Notes: generated by a model not told the origin, from the sequence alone. DNA of 64,000 bases from Actinocorallia populi (GCF_002995495.1 NZ_PVZV01000002.1:310001-374000); one strand, 5' to 3'. Numbered from the stretch's first letter, positions 1-13,210 are shown. Translations and numbers: made by a program.

Positions 1-34
1 TGGTCGACCTGCCCTTCTACAGGAGAACAGACAA

Positions 35-421
35 GTGAGCGTTCCTGAGCAGCTCCGCTACACCGAGGAGCACGAATGGGTGTCGGGCCTGGACGGTGAG
101 GACGGCGTCGTGACCGTCGGCATCACCGACTACGCCGCCGACGCCCTCGGCGACATCGTGTACGTCTCGCTGCCCGCGGAGGGGGACGCGGTGACCGCGG
201 GCGAGCCCTGCGGCGAGGCCGAGTCCACCAAGTCGGTCTCCGACATCTACTCGCCGCTGTCCGGCGAGGTCGTGGCGGTCAACCAGGCGGTCACCGAGGA
301 CCCCGGCACGATCAACGCCGACCCGTACGGCGAGGGCTGGCTCTACCGGATCCGGATCGGCGACGACAACCCGGACCTGCTCGACGCCGAGGCCTACTCC
401 AAGATCATCGAGGAAGCATGA
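35..421 (+). CDS. gcvH: Glycine cleavage system H protein
   Basis: Lipoyl carrier that shuttles the aminomethyl group between the P, T and L proteins of the cytosolic glycine cleavage complex. The 128-residue length is normal for the family. The lipoylation site is visible as ESTKSVSD with Lys66, followed by the SPLSGEV turn typical of the lipoyl/biotinyl fold. The start is GTG at 35, with AGGAG at 21-25. The stop overlaps the glyA start as ATGA, so the two genes are translationally coupled and make one glycine/one-carbon unit. An upstream partner such as gcvT would lie outside the window. High confidence. Confidence 0.96.
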   Translation: MSVPEQLRYTEEHEWVSGLDGEDGVVTVGITDYAADALGDIVYVSLPAEGDAVTAGEPCGEAESTKSVSDIYSPLSGEVVAVNQAVTEDPGTINADPYGEGWLYRIRIGDDNPDLLDAEAYSKIIEEA

Positions 422-1677
422 GCACCCTTTTCCAGCACCTTTCCGAGGTCGACCCCGAAGTCCACGAGGCGGTCCGCGCCGAGCTGGGGCGCCAGCAGCA
501 CACCCTGGAGATGATCGCCTCGGAGAACTTCGCCCCGGTGGCGGTGCTCGAGGCGCAGGGCTCGGTGCTGACCAACAAGTACGCCGAGGGCTACCCGGGC
601 CGGCGCTACTACGGCGGCTGCGAGTACGTGGACGTCACCGAGCAGCTGGCGATCGACCGGGCCAAGGCGCTGTTCGGCGCCGAGCACGCCAACGTCCAGC
701 CGCACTCGGGCGCGCAGGCCAACACCGCGGTGTACTTCGCGCTGCTCGACCACGGCGACACCATCCTCGGCCTCGACCTGGCGCACGGCGGGCACCTGAC
801 CCACGGCATGCGGCTGAACTACTCCGGCAAGTTCCTGAACGTGGTGCCCTACCACGTCCGGGAGTCCGACGGCCGGGTGGACATGGACGAGGTCGCGGCA
901 CTGGCGGCCGAGCACCGGCCCAAGATGATCGTCGCGGGCTGGTCGGCCTACCCGCGGCAGCTGGACTTCGCGCGGTTCCGCGAGATCGCCGACTCGGTGG
1001 GCGCGCTGCTCTTCGTGGACATGGCGCACTTCGCGGGCCTGGTGGCCGCCGGGCTGCACCCGTCGCCGGTGCCCTACGCCGACATCGTCACGACCACCAC
1101 GCACAAGACGCTGGGCGGGCCGCGCGGCGGCCTGATCCTGGCCCGCGAGGAGCTCGGCAAGAAGATCAACTCCGCGGTCTTCCCCGGCATGCAGGGCGGC
1201 CCGCTGGAGCACGTGATCGCGGCCAAGGCCGTGGCGCTCAAGGTGGCGGCGTCCGAGGAGTTCAAGGACCGCCAGCGGCGCACCCTGCAGGGCGCGCGGG
1301 CCATCGCCGCCCGCCTGCTCCAGGACGACGCCGCCAAGGCCGGCGTGAAGGTGCTGACCGGCGGCACGGACGTGCACCTGGTCCTGGTCGACCTGGTGGA
1401 CTCCGACCTGACCGGCCGGGACGCCGAGGACCGCCTGCACGAGATCGGCATCACGGTCAACCGCAACGCCGTCCCCAACGACCCCCGCCCGCCGATGGTC
1501 ACCTCCGGCCTGCGCATCGGCACCCCGGCCCTGGCCACCCGCGGGTTCGCCGAGGAGGACTTCGAGGAGGTGGCCGACATCATCGCCCTCGCCCTCCAGC
1601 CCTCCTTCGACGCCCCGGCCCTGTCCGCCCGCGTCAAGGCGCTGGCCGACAGGCACCCGCTCTACCCGGACCTGTGA
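418..1677 (+). CDS. glyA: Serine hydroxymethyltransferase
   Basis: PLP enzyme interconverting serine plus tetrahydrofolate with glycine plus 5,10-methylene-THF; cytosolic and central to C1 supply. The 419 residues match the bacterial family length. Visible marks are the N-terminal EMIASENF segment, the tyrosine-rich [10 protein letters not shown] segment (61-70) and the PLP-binding TTTTHK (Lys230) followed by TLGGPRGG. It overlaps gcvH by 4 bp and is followed by a strong hairpin terminator, so gcvH-glyA is the 3' end of a transcription unit. SHMT supplies or uses the glycine handled by the cleavage system. Confidence 0.97.
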   Translation: MSTLFQHLSEVDPEVHEAVRAELGRQQHTLEMIASENFAPVAVLEAQGSVLTNKYAEGYPGRRYYGGCEYVDVTEQLAIDRAKALFGAEHANVQPHSGAQANTAVYFALLDHGDTILGLDLAHGGHLTHGMRLNYSGKFLNVVPYHVRESDGRVDMDEVAALAAEHRPKMIVAGWSAYPRQLDFARFREIADSVGALLFVDMAHFAGLVAAGLHPSPVPYADIVTTTTHKTLGGPRGGLILAREELGKKINSAVFPGMQGGPLEHVIAAKAVALKVAASEEFKDRQRRTLQGARAIAARLLQDDAAKAGVKVLTGGTDVHLVLVDLVDSDLTGRDAEDRLHEIGITVNRNAVPNDPRPPMVTSGLRIGTPALATRGFAEEDFEEVADIIALALQPSFDAPALSARVKALADRHPLYPDL

Positions 1678-1717
1678 CGGCCCTCCGGACCCCGGACCCG
1701 GCACCCTGATCCGCCCG

Positions 1718-1752
1718 CGAGGCCCCGCCCGACTTCTCCGGGCGGGGCCTCG
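1718..1752 (+). terminator. Rho-independent-type terminator of gcvH-glyA
   Basis: Perfect 14-bp inverted repeat (arms 1718-1731 and 1739-1752, CGAGGCCCCGCCCG and its complement) around a 7-nt loop, 40 bp after the glyA stop. There is no T-tract, as is common for actinobacterial hairpin terminators. Confidence 0.85.
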
Positions 1753-1790
1753 TGCCGTCCCGGCGCACCGCCGCCGCCCGCGGCGTGCGG

Positions 1791-2028
1791 TGGGGGCTGT
1801 TTCGGTGTGCTGCTGTTTGTTCTCTTCGGTTCTGGTGGGTCGCCGGTTCGGAGTTAGCCGGTCGTGCTGCGGGGGCTGTTTCAGTGCGCTGCCGTCTGTT
1901 CTCTTCGGCTGCGGCGGGTTGCCGGGCTCGGGGTTGGCTGGTCGTGCTGTGGGGGCTGTTTCGGCGTGCTGCCGCCCGTTCTCTCGGGCTCCGGCGGATG
2001 CGGCTGCGGGCGGGGTTTCACGCTGCTT
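1791..2028. repeat. Three imperfect tandem copies of a 79-80 bp unit
   Basis: Copies begin at 1791, 1870 and 1950, each opening with GGGGGCTGTTT followed by a C(A/G)G-rich stretch and TGCTGC. No protein of recognisable composition is supported here: all overlapping open frames are short and rich in Cys/Gly/Arg. The array fills the gap between the glyA terminator and the next gene. Its core GGGGCTGTT-CGGT resembles the 30-bp repeats near 6.3-6.8 kb. Function unknown. Confidence 0.75.
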
Positions 2029-2166
2029 CGGTGTGCGGTCTCTGTGCGGCGGGAGCCGTTCCGTCCGGTCCGGCGGGGGTCACGGGCCGGGGGTTTCTTG
2101 ACCGGGGAGGCCGGTGGGGAAACACTGTATCCGCTGAGGGAACGTGATGGCGGGTGCGGAGGCGCG

Positions 2167-3579
2167 ATGGTGAAGCTGATCGTGGTGGGGGCGGGGCCCG
2201 GAGGGCTGGCGTGCGCGATCGCCGCGGCGGGGGCGGGAGCGGACGTGCTGCTGCTGGAGAAGGCCGGGCGGATCGGCGGGGCGCTGCCCTACTCCGGCGG
2301 GCACCTGTCGGCCGCGGGGTTCTCGGCGCAGCGGGAGAAGGGCATCGAGGACGACGTCGCCGCGCACTGGGCCGACATCCGGCGCATCAGCCGGGGCACC
2401 GGGCGGGAGGACCTCACCCTGCTGTCGCTGGCCGAACAGCCCGCGGTGCTGGAGTGGCTGCTGGACGCCGGGTACGCCATCGACCCGGCCACCCCGCGGA
2501 TCGTGCACGGACACGAGCAGTACGGCACGCCCCGCACGGTGCACGCGCCCGAACCGCCGGGCGGGCCGGAGATCCTGCGGGTGCTGGAACTGCTGCTGGA
2601 ACCGCACGTGAAGTCCGGGAAAGTGGACGTCCGCTGCGGGGTCAAGGTCGCGGAACTGCTCGTCGAGACGGTCGGAGGCGAGCAGGCCGTCGTCGGTGTG
2701 GCGGCCGAGGACGGGCGGGTCTTCCGGGCGCCCTCGGTGGTGCTGGCGACCGGCGGGTTCGGGTACAACCCCGAGCTGTTCGCCGAACTGGACGGGGCGC
2801 CGCTGACGACGTCCGCCGCGCCGACGTCCACCGGCGACGGCATCGAGATGGGGCGGCGGATCGGCGCGGGCGTCCAGGGGCGCGGCAAGTACATCCCCAC
2901 CTTCGGCGGGCTGCCGCCCCAGGGCGACGACCTGCGCGTGGACTGGCGGCACCGGCCGCACCTGGTGGCACCGGAACGGCCGCCGTGGGAGATCTACGTC
3001 GACCGGAACGGGCGGCGCTGGGTCGCCGAGGACGACCCGAGCATCGACCTGAAGGAGCGGATGCTCACCGCCGTCGACCGGATGACCTTCTGGATGGTCT
3101 TCGACGCCCGCGCGCTGCGCGAGTCCCGGCCGATGGTGCACGGCTGGACCCCCGAGGAGCTCGACGCCCGGTGCGGAGCGCGCCGCGGCCTCCACAAGGC
3201 CGCGACCCTCGCGGAGCTCGCCGCGAAGGCGGGCATCTCCTCTGACGGCCTGGTCGGGACCGTGGCGCGCTACAACGCGGCGGTGGCCGCCGGCCGCGAC
3301 GACGACTTCGCCCGCGAGCACCTGCCCGCCCCGATCGTCGAGGCCCCCTTCTACGCCATCGAGAACCACCCCGTCACCCTGATCACCTTTGCGGGGCTCG
3401 ACGTGGACGCCGAGCTCCGCGTCCGCCGGGGGGACGGCACCGTCATCCCCGGCCTGTACGCCGTCGGCGAGGTCATCGGCTCCGCAGCCGTGAACGGCAA
3501 CTCGTTCTGCTCCGGCATGTGCCTCACCCCCGCCATGGCCTTCGGCCGCATCGTCGGCCGCGCCCTGTCCGGCGCCTGA
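2167..3579 (+). CDS. FAD-dependent oxidoreductase, fumarate-reductase/ketosteroid-dehydrogenase-like
   Basis: Flavoprotein of 470 residues. An N-terminal Rossmann FAD site (VVGAGPGGLACAIAAAG, then LLLEK) is followed by the GGALPYSGGHL region, a central substrate-binding insertion, and the C-terminal FAD motif GLYAVGEVIGSAAVNGNSF. This architecture fits the flavocytochrome-c/succinate dehydrogenase flavoprotein superfamily, which includes 3-ketosteroid delta-1-dehydrogenases and tricarballylate dehydrogenase. Substrate cannot be assigned. The ATG at 2167 is chosen because GGAGG at 2158-2162 precedes it and the GxGxxG motif starts nine residues later; longer in-frame upstream sequence is the repeat region. 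It converges with the next gene. Confidence 0.88.
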   Translation: MVKLIVVGAGPGGLACAIAAAGAGADVLLLEKAGRIGGALPYSGGHLSAAGFSAQREKGIEDDVAAHWADIRRISRGTGREDLTLLSLAEQPAVLEWLLDAGYAIDPATPRIVHGHEQYGTPRTVHAPEPPGGPEILRVLELLLEPHVKSGKVDVRCGVKVAELLVETVGGEQAVVGVAAEDGRVFRAPSVVLATGGFGYNPELFAELDGAPLTTSAAPTSTGDGIEMGRRIGAGVQGRGKYIPTFGGLPPQGDDLRVDWRHRPHLVAPERPPWEIYVDRNGRRWVAEDDPSIDLKERMLTAVDRMTFWMVFDARALRESRPMVHGWTPEELDARCGARRGLHKAATLAELAAKAGISSDGLVGTVARYNAAVAAGRDDDFAREHLPAPIVEAPFYAIENHPVTLITFAGLDVDAELRVRRGDGTVIPGLYAVGEVIGSAAVNGNSFCSGMCLTPAMAFGRIVGRALSGA

Positions 3580-3609
3580 GCACCGCCGGGGCGCCGGACT
3601 CGGCGGTGC
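3580..3609. terminator. Bidirectional terminator between convergent genes
   Basis: 9-bp perfect stem (GCACCGCCG at 3580-3588, CGGCGGTGC at 3601-3609) with a 12-nt loop, exactly filling the gap between the two converging stop codons. Confidence 0.7.
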
Positions 3610-4428
3610 TCAGTGGGCGAAGGAGAAGCCGGCGGCGCGGAGCCTGGCCGAGGAGACCGGCATGACGGGCGTCTTGATCTCGCCGCGGAAGGTCAGCGGG
3701 GGCAGGCCCTCGGCGGCGCAGATCTCGCCGAACAGCTCGGCGTTGGTCGGCGGGACGGTCCCGTCGGGGATGGCGTTGTAGACGCCGGTGAGCTCCCGGC
3801 CGACGACGAAGTCCAGCGCGGCCGCGGCGTCGCGGTAGTCGATGCGGTACAGCAGCGCCTCGGCCGAGAACGGGACGCTGCCGCCCAGCATCTCGTGCGC
3901 CATCCGCACCCGGGCCGGGTAGTCGATGTCGCGGGGATGCCCGTGCACGTCCGGGATGCGCACGACGGCACCGCGCGGCGTGGCCAGCACGGCCGCCTCT
4001 CCCGAGGCGAAGTTCCGGGGCGAGGCGTCCCCGTCGTCGGTCGGCGGCGTCGCCTCGTCCACCAGCTCGCCCCGCCCCGCCCCGTAGACGGAGATCGAAC
4101 TGGTGAACACCACCCGCGGGTGCACCGCGGCCGCCGTGACCGCGCTGGCCGTGAGCGTGTCGGCGTACTCGGCGATCCGCGACTCGGCGTCGAACGACCG
4201 CGAGAGCCGCGGACTCACCGTCAACACGACCGCGTCCGCCCCCTCCGTCGCCTTCTCGACGGCACCCCGGTCGCTGCCCCGCAGCACCACGGCATCGGAG
4301 CAGACCTCCAGAAGCTCCGCCACCCGCCCCTCGGTCGTGGTCGTCCCGGTCACCCGATGCCCCGCCTCCGTCCAGCGCCGGGCCAGCTCCATCCCGACAT
4401 TGCCGCAACCGATGATCACATAATGCAC
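3610..4428 (-). CDS. NAD(P)-binding epimerase/dehydratase-like protein (atypical SDR)
   Basis: 272 residues with an N-terminal Rossmann motif VIIGCGNVGMELARRW and an extended-SDR core including VVFTSSISVYG. The catalytic YxxxK expected after that motif is not visible: the equivalent stretch reads NFASGEAAVL. It therefore probably binds NAD(P) but may be a non-classical reductase, isomerase or regulatory protein. The start is GTG at 4428, preceded by AGAGGT; no in-frame ATG lies at the N-terminus. A perfect dyad lies 17 bp upstream of the start. Family call firm, reaction unknown. Confidence 0.8.
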   Translation of the reverse strand: MHYVIIGCGNVGMELARRWTEAGHRVTGTTTTEGRVAELLEVCSDAVVLRGSDRGAVEKATEGADAVVLTVSPRLSRSFDAESRIAEYADTLTASAVTAAAVHPRVVFTSSISVYGAGRGELVDEATPPTDDGDASPRNFASGEAAVLATPRGAVVRIPDVHGHPRDIDYPARVRMAHEMLGGSVPFSAEALLYRIDYRDAAAALDFVVGRELTGVYNAIPDGTVPPTNAELFGEICAAEGLPPLTFRGEIKTPVMPVSSARLRAAGFSFAH

Positions 4429-4444
4429 GCCGAAGACCTCTCTT

Positions 4445-4461
4445 TGGAAACACCGTTTCCA
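4445..4461. promoter_or_regulatory. Perfect operator-like dyad TGGAAAC-N3-GTTTCCA
   Basis: 7-bp perfect arms separated by ACC, located 17-33 bp upstream of the GTG of the minus-strand SDR gene, where it could overlap its -10 region (CAGTAT on the minus strand ends just upstream). Dyads of this shape are typical of TetR-class repressors; the cognate regulator is not obvious here. Confidence 0.55.
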
Positions 4462-4835
4462 TACTGTCCCATCCCCCACCCCCTGCCAAGACCACTCGCA
4501 CCCCCACCCGCCCCGCCCCTCCGCGAACGGACGGACACGCCCCCCGCCTAGGCGGCACGAACCTCCGCCCGACGGGCACCGCGAGCCCCCGCAGCCCCGC
4601 CGTCCCAACGAGGCGGCGAGAGAGGCGGCACCGCCCACGGCCCCGGTCGGCGGCCGAGACCGCGCCGTCCGCTGCTCCCGGAGCGCGAGTTCCTTACGGT
4701 TCGTCGGCCCGGCCGGGCGACGGGAACGACGTCGTCCGCGGTCGGTCGGGCAGCGGTTGAAGCGAGCGGTTCGCAGGCTCGGCGGGGTGGTGGGGAGCGG
4801 CGTGGTTCGTCGGCGTGGCGGGAGGCGGGTGGGGG
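4462..4835. other. Intergenic stretch with no supported gene
   Basis: About 370 bp between the AraC-type gene and the SDR gene, both on the minus strand. Open frames crossing it are extremely Arg/Pro/Gly-rich and look like random high-GC translation. No tRNA, strong hairpin or repeat was recognised. Confidence 0.5.
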
Positions 4836-5618
4836 TCAGGGGCGGGTGTAGCGGGTGGGGGAGTGGCCTACGGAGGCGGTGAAGTCGCGGATGAGGTGGG
4901 ACTGGTCGGCGTAGCCGAGTTCGGTGGCGAGGGCGGGCCAGTCGATGGGCTCGGCGGCGTCGGCGCGGGCGGCGACCTCGTGGAGGCGGGCCCGGCGGAG
5001 GACCCACTTGGGAGAGGCGCCGACGTATTCGGAGAAGAGGCGCTGGAGGGCGCGGACGGACAGGCCGGCGGAGGCGGCGGCGTCGGAGACGCGGAAGAGG
5101 GACGGCTCGGTGGTGAAGCGGGCGACGAGGCCGGCGGCGCGCAGGGCGTCCGGGTCGGGGCGCGCGGGGACGCGGGGGAGGAGGAAGGCCTCGGCGAGGG
5201 CCGCCGCCTCGGCGGGGTCGGCGGTGGCCTGGACCGTGCGGCCCAGGGCGTCGGCCTCGGGGCCGAAGTACCCGGCGGCGGGGACGCGGTGGTCGGCGAG
5301 CGCGGAGACGGGGGCGCCGCAGAAGGCGCGGAACGCCCCGACGCGGAACTTCACGCCCAAGGTGTGGTCGCGGCCCTCCAGCCTGCGGGTGAACAGGCCG
5401 CGGTGGACGCCGTAGACGAACACGCCCTCGGGCTCCATGCCCAGGTGCACGTTCGGGTGGCTGAGGACCTTGGTCTCGAAGACCCCGTCGACCGCCCAGC
5501 GGACGTGCCAGTAGTGCTCGACGTACGGCTCGAGGGGAGCGCTGGGCGCGTGGTGCGTCAGCTCGACGTAACGGGACTGTTCGACGGGGTACAGCACGCC
5601 CCGGGCCTTCACCGCCAT
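4836..5618 (-). CDS. AraC-family transcriptional regulator with N-terminal DUF6597-type sensor domain
   Basis: 260 residues. The N-terminal half (RYVELTHHAPSAPLEPYVEHYW, a VKFRVGAFRAF stretch and the FGPEADALG segment) matches the DUF6597 ligand-sensing region found in many actinobacterial AraC proteins. The C-terminal HTH_18 domain is visible as ALQRLFSEYVGASPKWVLRR and LATELGYADQSHLIRDFTASVG. The ATG at 5618 is chosen because the longer frame would run into the divergent gene. It is divergent from the 5683 gene across 64 bp, a classic regulator-target arrangement. Effector unknown. Confidence 0.88.
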   Translation of the reverse strand: MAVKARGVLYPVEQSRYVELTHHAPSAPLEPYVEHYWHVRWAVDGVFETKVLSHPNVHLGMEPEGVFVYGVHRGLFTRRLEGRDHTLGVKFRVGAFRAFCGAPVSALADHRVPAAGYFGPEADALGRTVQATADPAEAAALAEAFLLPRVPARPDPDALRAAGLVARFTTEPSLFRVSDAAASAGLSVRALQRLFSEYVGASPKWVLRRARLHEVAARADAAEPIDWPALATELGYADQSHLIRDFTASVGHSPTRYTRP

Positions 5619-5682
5619 CCCCGCATCGTAGCCGTCGCGTTTCTTCAAGACCCCGCCCGCGCGGGAGACTACCTTCGAAAGT

Positions 5683-6264
5683 ATGAACGAAACGTACAAG
5701 GCCATGACCGAGTGCGCCGCCGAGGCGGTGCGCGTCGCGGGGAAGGTGCGCGGAGAGCTGCTCGACGGCCCGACGACCTGCGCGGAGTTCGATCTGCGGG
5801 CCCTGGTGAACCACTGGGTGCTGTACACCTCCTACGGGCTGGAGCGCCGGGCGCTGAAGCAGCCGCTCCCCGAGGAACTCGTCGCCCGCGACTTCACCGC
5901 CGAGGACGGCTGGGCCGCCGCCTACGCCGCCCAGCTCGACCGGGCCCTGCAGGCCTGGGCCGACCCCGCCGCCTGGGAGGGCGAGATCCCCCTCGGCGAC
6001 GGCCGCACCGGCGCCGCCCCCCAGATCGCCGCACTGATCGTCAAGGAGATGGCCGTGCACGGCTGGGACGTCGCCCGCTCCATCGGCGAGGACTTCGCCA
6101 TCAGCGACGACTCCGCCGCCGTCGTCCTGCACGTCGTCGAGGAGAACGCCGAGCTCTACCGCCAGTACCAGGGCTTCGCCGCCCCCGTCGAAGTCCCCGC
6201 CTCCGCCCCCCTCTTCACCCGCGCCCTGGCCCTCTCCGGCCGCGACCCCCACCAGACCGTCTGA
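5683..6264 (+). CDS. TIGR03086-type metal-binding protein (mycothiol maleylpyruvate isomerase N-terminal/DinB-like fold)
   Basis: 193 residues with the family layout: an N-terminal helix, a TCAEFDLRALVNHW segment carrying the first metal-ligand His, and KEMAVHGWDVARSIG with the second metal-site His near residue 127. Proteins of this class form four-helix bundles with a three-ligand metal site and are often mycothiol-dependent transferases or isomerases; this one's substrate is unknown. It is divergent from the AraC regulator, which probably controls it. A long tandem-repeat array follows the stop. Confidence 0.82.
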   Translation: MNETYKAMTECAAEAVRVAGKVRGELLDGPTTCAEFDLRALVNHWVLYTSYGLERRALKQPLPEELVARDFTAEDGWAAAYAAQLDRALQAWADPAAWEGEIPLGDGRTGAAPQIAALIVKEMAVHGWDVARSIGEDFAISDDSAAVVLHVVEENAELYRQYQGFAAPVEVPASAPLFTRALALSGRDPHQTV

Positions 6265-6270
6265 CCCCCG

Positions 6271-6830
6271 GCCCCCCACCGGGCACCTCGGTCCCCGGTC
6301 CGCCCCCCATCAGGCCGCCCGGTCCCCGGTCCGCCCGCATCAGACCGTTCGGTCCCGGTCCGCTCTCATCGGCCGTTCGGTCTTCGACCGGCACCCACTG
6401 GGCCGTCTGGTCCTCGGTCCGTTCTCACCAAACCGTTCGGTGCTCGGTCTGATCTCACGGGGCTGTTCGGTTCTCGGCTCGTCCCCATCGGGCCGTCTGG
6501 TCCTCGGTCTGTTCTCACCAGGCCATTTGGTACTCGGTCCGCCCCCATCGGGCCGTTCGGTCTTCGACCGACACCCGCCGGGCCGTTCGGTCCTCGGATC
6601 GTTTTACCGGGTGGTCTGGTGCTTGGCCTGCTCTCACCGGACCGTCTGACCCCGGCCCACCCCCATCGGGCTGTTCGTGCTCGGCCTGATCTCACGGGGC
6701 TATTCGGTTCTCGGCTCGCCCCCATCGGGCCGCTCGGTCCTCGGCCTGATCTCATCGGGCTGTTCGGTCCTGGCCTGCCGGGCCGTTTGCATCCGGGTCT
6801 GTCTTCATCAGGTCGTCTGGCCCTCGGTGG
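6271..6830. repeat. Degenerate 30-bp tandem repeat array (about 19 units)
   Basis: Between two convergent genes lies an array with a strict 30-bp period, best seen from 6371 to 6610. Each unit reads roughly GGCCGTTCGGTCCTCGG followed by a more variable GATCTCATCGG-type half. Because 30 is a multiple of three and stops are rare, decapeptide-periodic open frames appear on both strands (FGPRPDLIGL on plus; RGPDGPMGTS on minus), so coding cannot be inferred. Units are 60-90% identical. No spacer/repeat alternation is seen, so it is not a CRISPR. Function unknown; possibly a minisatellite, transcription-end or nucleoid-protein binding array. Confidence 0.85.
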
Positions 6831-6841
6831 GGGTGGGAGGG

Positions 6842-11467
<4,626 letters not shown>

Positions 11468-11585
11468 GCCATACCGCCTTCACGTCGGGGAGCTTGCCTG
11501 CCGAAAGTTACTGTCAGTGACACCATGATCACAACAAGTATTTTGCTGTCCCTTGAGTAACACCCTTCACACGCTCAGGCCACCC

Positions 11586-12488
11586 TCACCGCGGCCGGAA
11601 GATCGCGCCGCAGGCCGCGGACACCACCACCGACACCACGGCCGCCGCCAGCACCCCGCCGAAGACGTTCCGCTCCTCGTGCAGCGGCCGGAACCGCCGC
11701 ACGGCGGGCCGCGCGACCGCCTCCTGCCCGGCGGGCCGCACCGAGCGGCGGGGGGTCGGCGAGGGCCGGGCGGACGGCGGGCCCGCCTCCGGCGCGGCCG
11801 ACCGCGGCCGCGGAGTCGCCCCCGTCGCGGACGGCATCGCCGGAACGGCGACGGGCGGCACCACCGCGGGCGGCGCGGCCACCGGAGGCCCGGCCTCGGG
11901 GGGCACGGCCGCAGGAGGTTCCGCCACGGGAGGCACCGGCGCCGGAGGCGGCGCGGGCGGCGCGGGCTCCGGCTGCGCCGGGGCCGGCGGTGCGGGCTCG
12001 GGAGGGACCGGGACGGGTTCCGGCGGCACGGGCACGGGTTCGGGTTCGGGCGCCGGAGGCTCGGGTTCGGGAAGGACCGGGACGGGTTCCGGCGCCGGGG
12101 GCACGGGCGCGGGCTCGGGGGCGGGAGGCGCCGGGGGCAAAGGCACGGGCTCGGGTGCCGGAGGCTCGGGTTCGGGCGCCGGGGGTTCGGGTTCGGGTGC
12201 GGGAGGTTCGGGCTCGGGCGCCGGAGGCTCGGGAGCAGGGGGCTCCGGTGCGGGAGGTTCGGGCGCGGGAGGCTCGGGCGCAGGAGGTTCGGGCGCCGGG
12301 GGCTCGGGTGCCGGAGGCGTCGCGCACTGCCCGGCCCCGATGACGATGGTGACGTCCAGCTGGACGAGCACCAGGTCGGCGCCGACGCAGATCACCACTC
12401 CGGGCTCGGGTTCGGCCGAGACGGAGGGCCCCAGGGCCGTCAGCGCGCACAGGACGCCGCCCAGCGCGGCGAAGCGCTTGATCATCAT
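11586..12488 (-). CDS. Exported (PAPEP)n proline-rich repeat protein
   Basis: 300 residues. A signal peptide (MIKRFAALGGVLCALTALG, Ala-rich cleavage region) is followed by a short Cys-containing segment, about 150 residues of PPAPE/PEPE/PVPVP repeats, a basic Ser/Pro/Arg region, and a C-terminal hydrophobic helix (VFGGVLAAAVVSVVVSAACG) before FRPR. This looks like a wall-spanning stalk anchored by a C-terminal membrane segment; no LPXTG is visible. The DNA encoding the repeat (about 11990-12310) is itself a 15-bp-periodic minisatellite. The start at 12488 overlaps the stop of the DUF4239 gene (ATGA), suggesting joint expression. No enzymatic domain recognised. Confidence 0.8.
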   Translation of the reverse strand: MMIKRFAALGGVLCALTALGPSVSAEPEPGVVICVGADLVLVQLDVTIVIGAGQCATPPAPEPPAPEPPAPEPPAPEPPAPEPPAPEPPAPEPEPPAPEPEPPAPEPEPPAPEPVPLPPAPPAPEPAPVPPAPEPVPVLPEPEPPAPEPEPVPVPPEPVPVPPEPAPPAPAQPEPAPPAPPPAPVPPVAEPPAAVPPEAGPPVAAPPAVVPPVAVPAMPSATGATPRPRSAAPEAGPPSARPSPTPRRSVRPAGQEAVARPAVRRFRPLHEERNVFGGVLAAAVVSVVVSAACGAIFRPR

Positions 12489-13210
12489 GGGATCTGGCGG
12501 AATTCCCGCCAGGCGCTCTCGAACGCCGAGGCGTCGACGCCGAGCGGCCCGGTGAAGGTGTGGTTGATGGCGAAGACGAGGTAGACCCCCACCGCCACGC
12601 TCCCGGCCAGCAGCAGGTAGGTGAACCGCACCGGGCCGCGGGGCCGGGCCCCGGCCAGCAGCGGGAAGGCCAGCACCAGCCCGGCCGTCAGGACGGTCAG
12701 CCACAACACCCCGGGCGGCAGGCTGGCCTGGGCGTCCACGGCCCGCTGCCTGCGGGCGGCGTAGACCTGCTCCAGCTGGGCCTCGACCGCGGCCAGCGAG
12801 TCCTTCTCGTCCTTGCTGCGCGGCTCCAGCATGCCGAGGTCGGCGCGCAGGGAGTTCAGCCGCGCCCAGCCCGCCTCGGCGAGCTCGCCCCTGGCCAGCA
12901 GCCGCCACTCGCGTTCGGTGACGAAGCGGGTGTACTCCCGCAGCGCCTCGCGGGTGGCCATGGCGCTGTCGGCGGGCAGGTCGCCGGCGTTCCAGTAGGC
13001 CTCGGTCAGCGCCTGCGCCTCGGCGTAGGTGTTCTGCCGGGCCGAGTCCGCCACCGTCCACGGCACGATGATCGCGATGGCGAACACCAGCAGGAAGAGC
13101 GCCGAGAACATGGCGCCCGCGTGGGAGGACGTCGGCCCGTCGGGTTCGGTGTCGGGGGAGCGGTCGGGACGTTCGGAGCGGTCGGAGCGGCGCTTGGGGC
13201 GCGAGAACAT
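12485..13210 (-). CDS. DUF4239 (bestrophin-like) integral membrane protein
   Basis: 241 residues. A charged, Arg/Asp-rich N-terminus precedes a first TM helix (MFSALFLLVFAIAIIVPWTV), a long helical extracytoplasmic domain, then two more TM segments (VLWLTVLTAGLVLAFPLLAG and FTYLLLAGSVAVGVYLVFAI) and a short tail. The layout and the ADSARQNTYAEAQALTEAYW segment fit the DUF4239 family, distantly related to bestrophin-like channels. It overlaps the downstream proline-rich surface-protein gene by 4 bp. Function unknown. Confidence 0.78.
   Translation of the reverse strand: MFSRPKRRSDRSERPDRSPDTEPDGPTSSHAGAMFSALFLLVFAIAIIVPWTVADSARQNTYAEAQALTEAYWNAGDLPADSAMATREALREYTRFVTEREWRLLARGELAEAGWARLNSLRADLGMLEPRSKDEKDSLAAVEAQLEQVYAARRQRAVDAQASLPPGVLWLTVLTAGLVLAFPLLAGARPRGPVRFTYLLLAGSVAVGVYLVFAINHTFTGPLGVDASAFESAWREFRQIP

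Noticed and set aside
394-1704. Long antisense frame over glyA
   Set aside because: Typical high-GC shadow frame with Gly/Val/His/Gln-rich composition and no recognisable domain.
1752-2147. Cys-rich small proteins over the 79-80 bp repeat
   Set aside because: Several overlapping frames are open on the same strand with similar random composition; none has a good start or conserved motif.
3610-6279. An 889-codon minus-strand frame suggesting one giant protein
   Set aside because: Only the last 272 codons encode a recognisable SDR; the rest is Arg/Pro-rich sequence antisense to or out of frame with the AraC and 5683 genes.
6271-6830. CRISPR array
   Set aside because: Repeats are contiguous and degenerate, with no unique spacers and no cas genes nearby.
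11517-11532. CRP-type site GTGA-N8-TCAC upstream of the encapsulin gene
   Set aside because: Arms are only 4 bp and the spacer is 8 instead of 6, so it is not distinguishable from chance, although the shell's CRP-like insert made it tempting.
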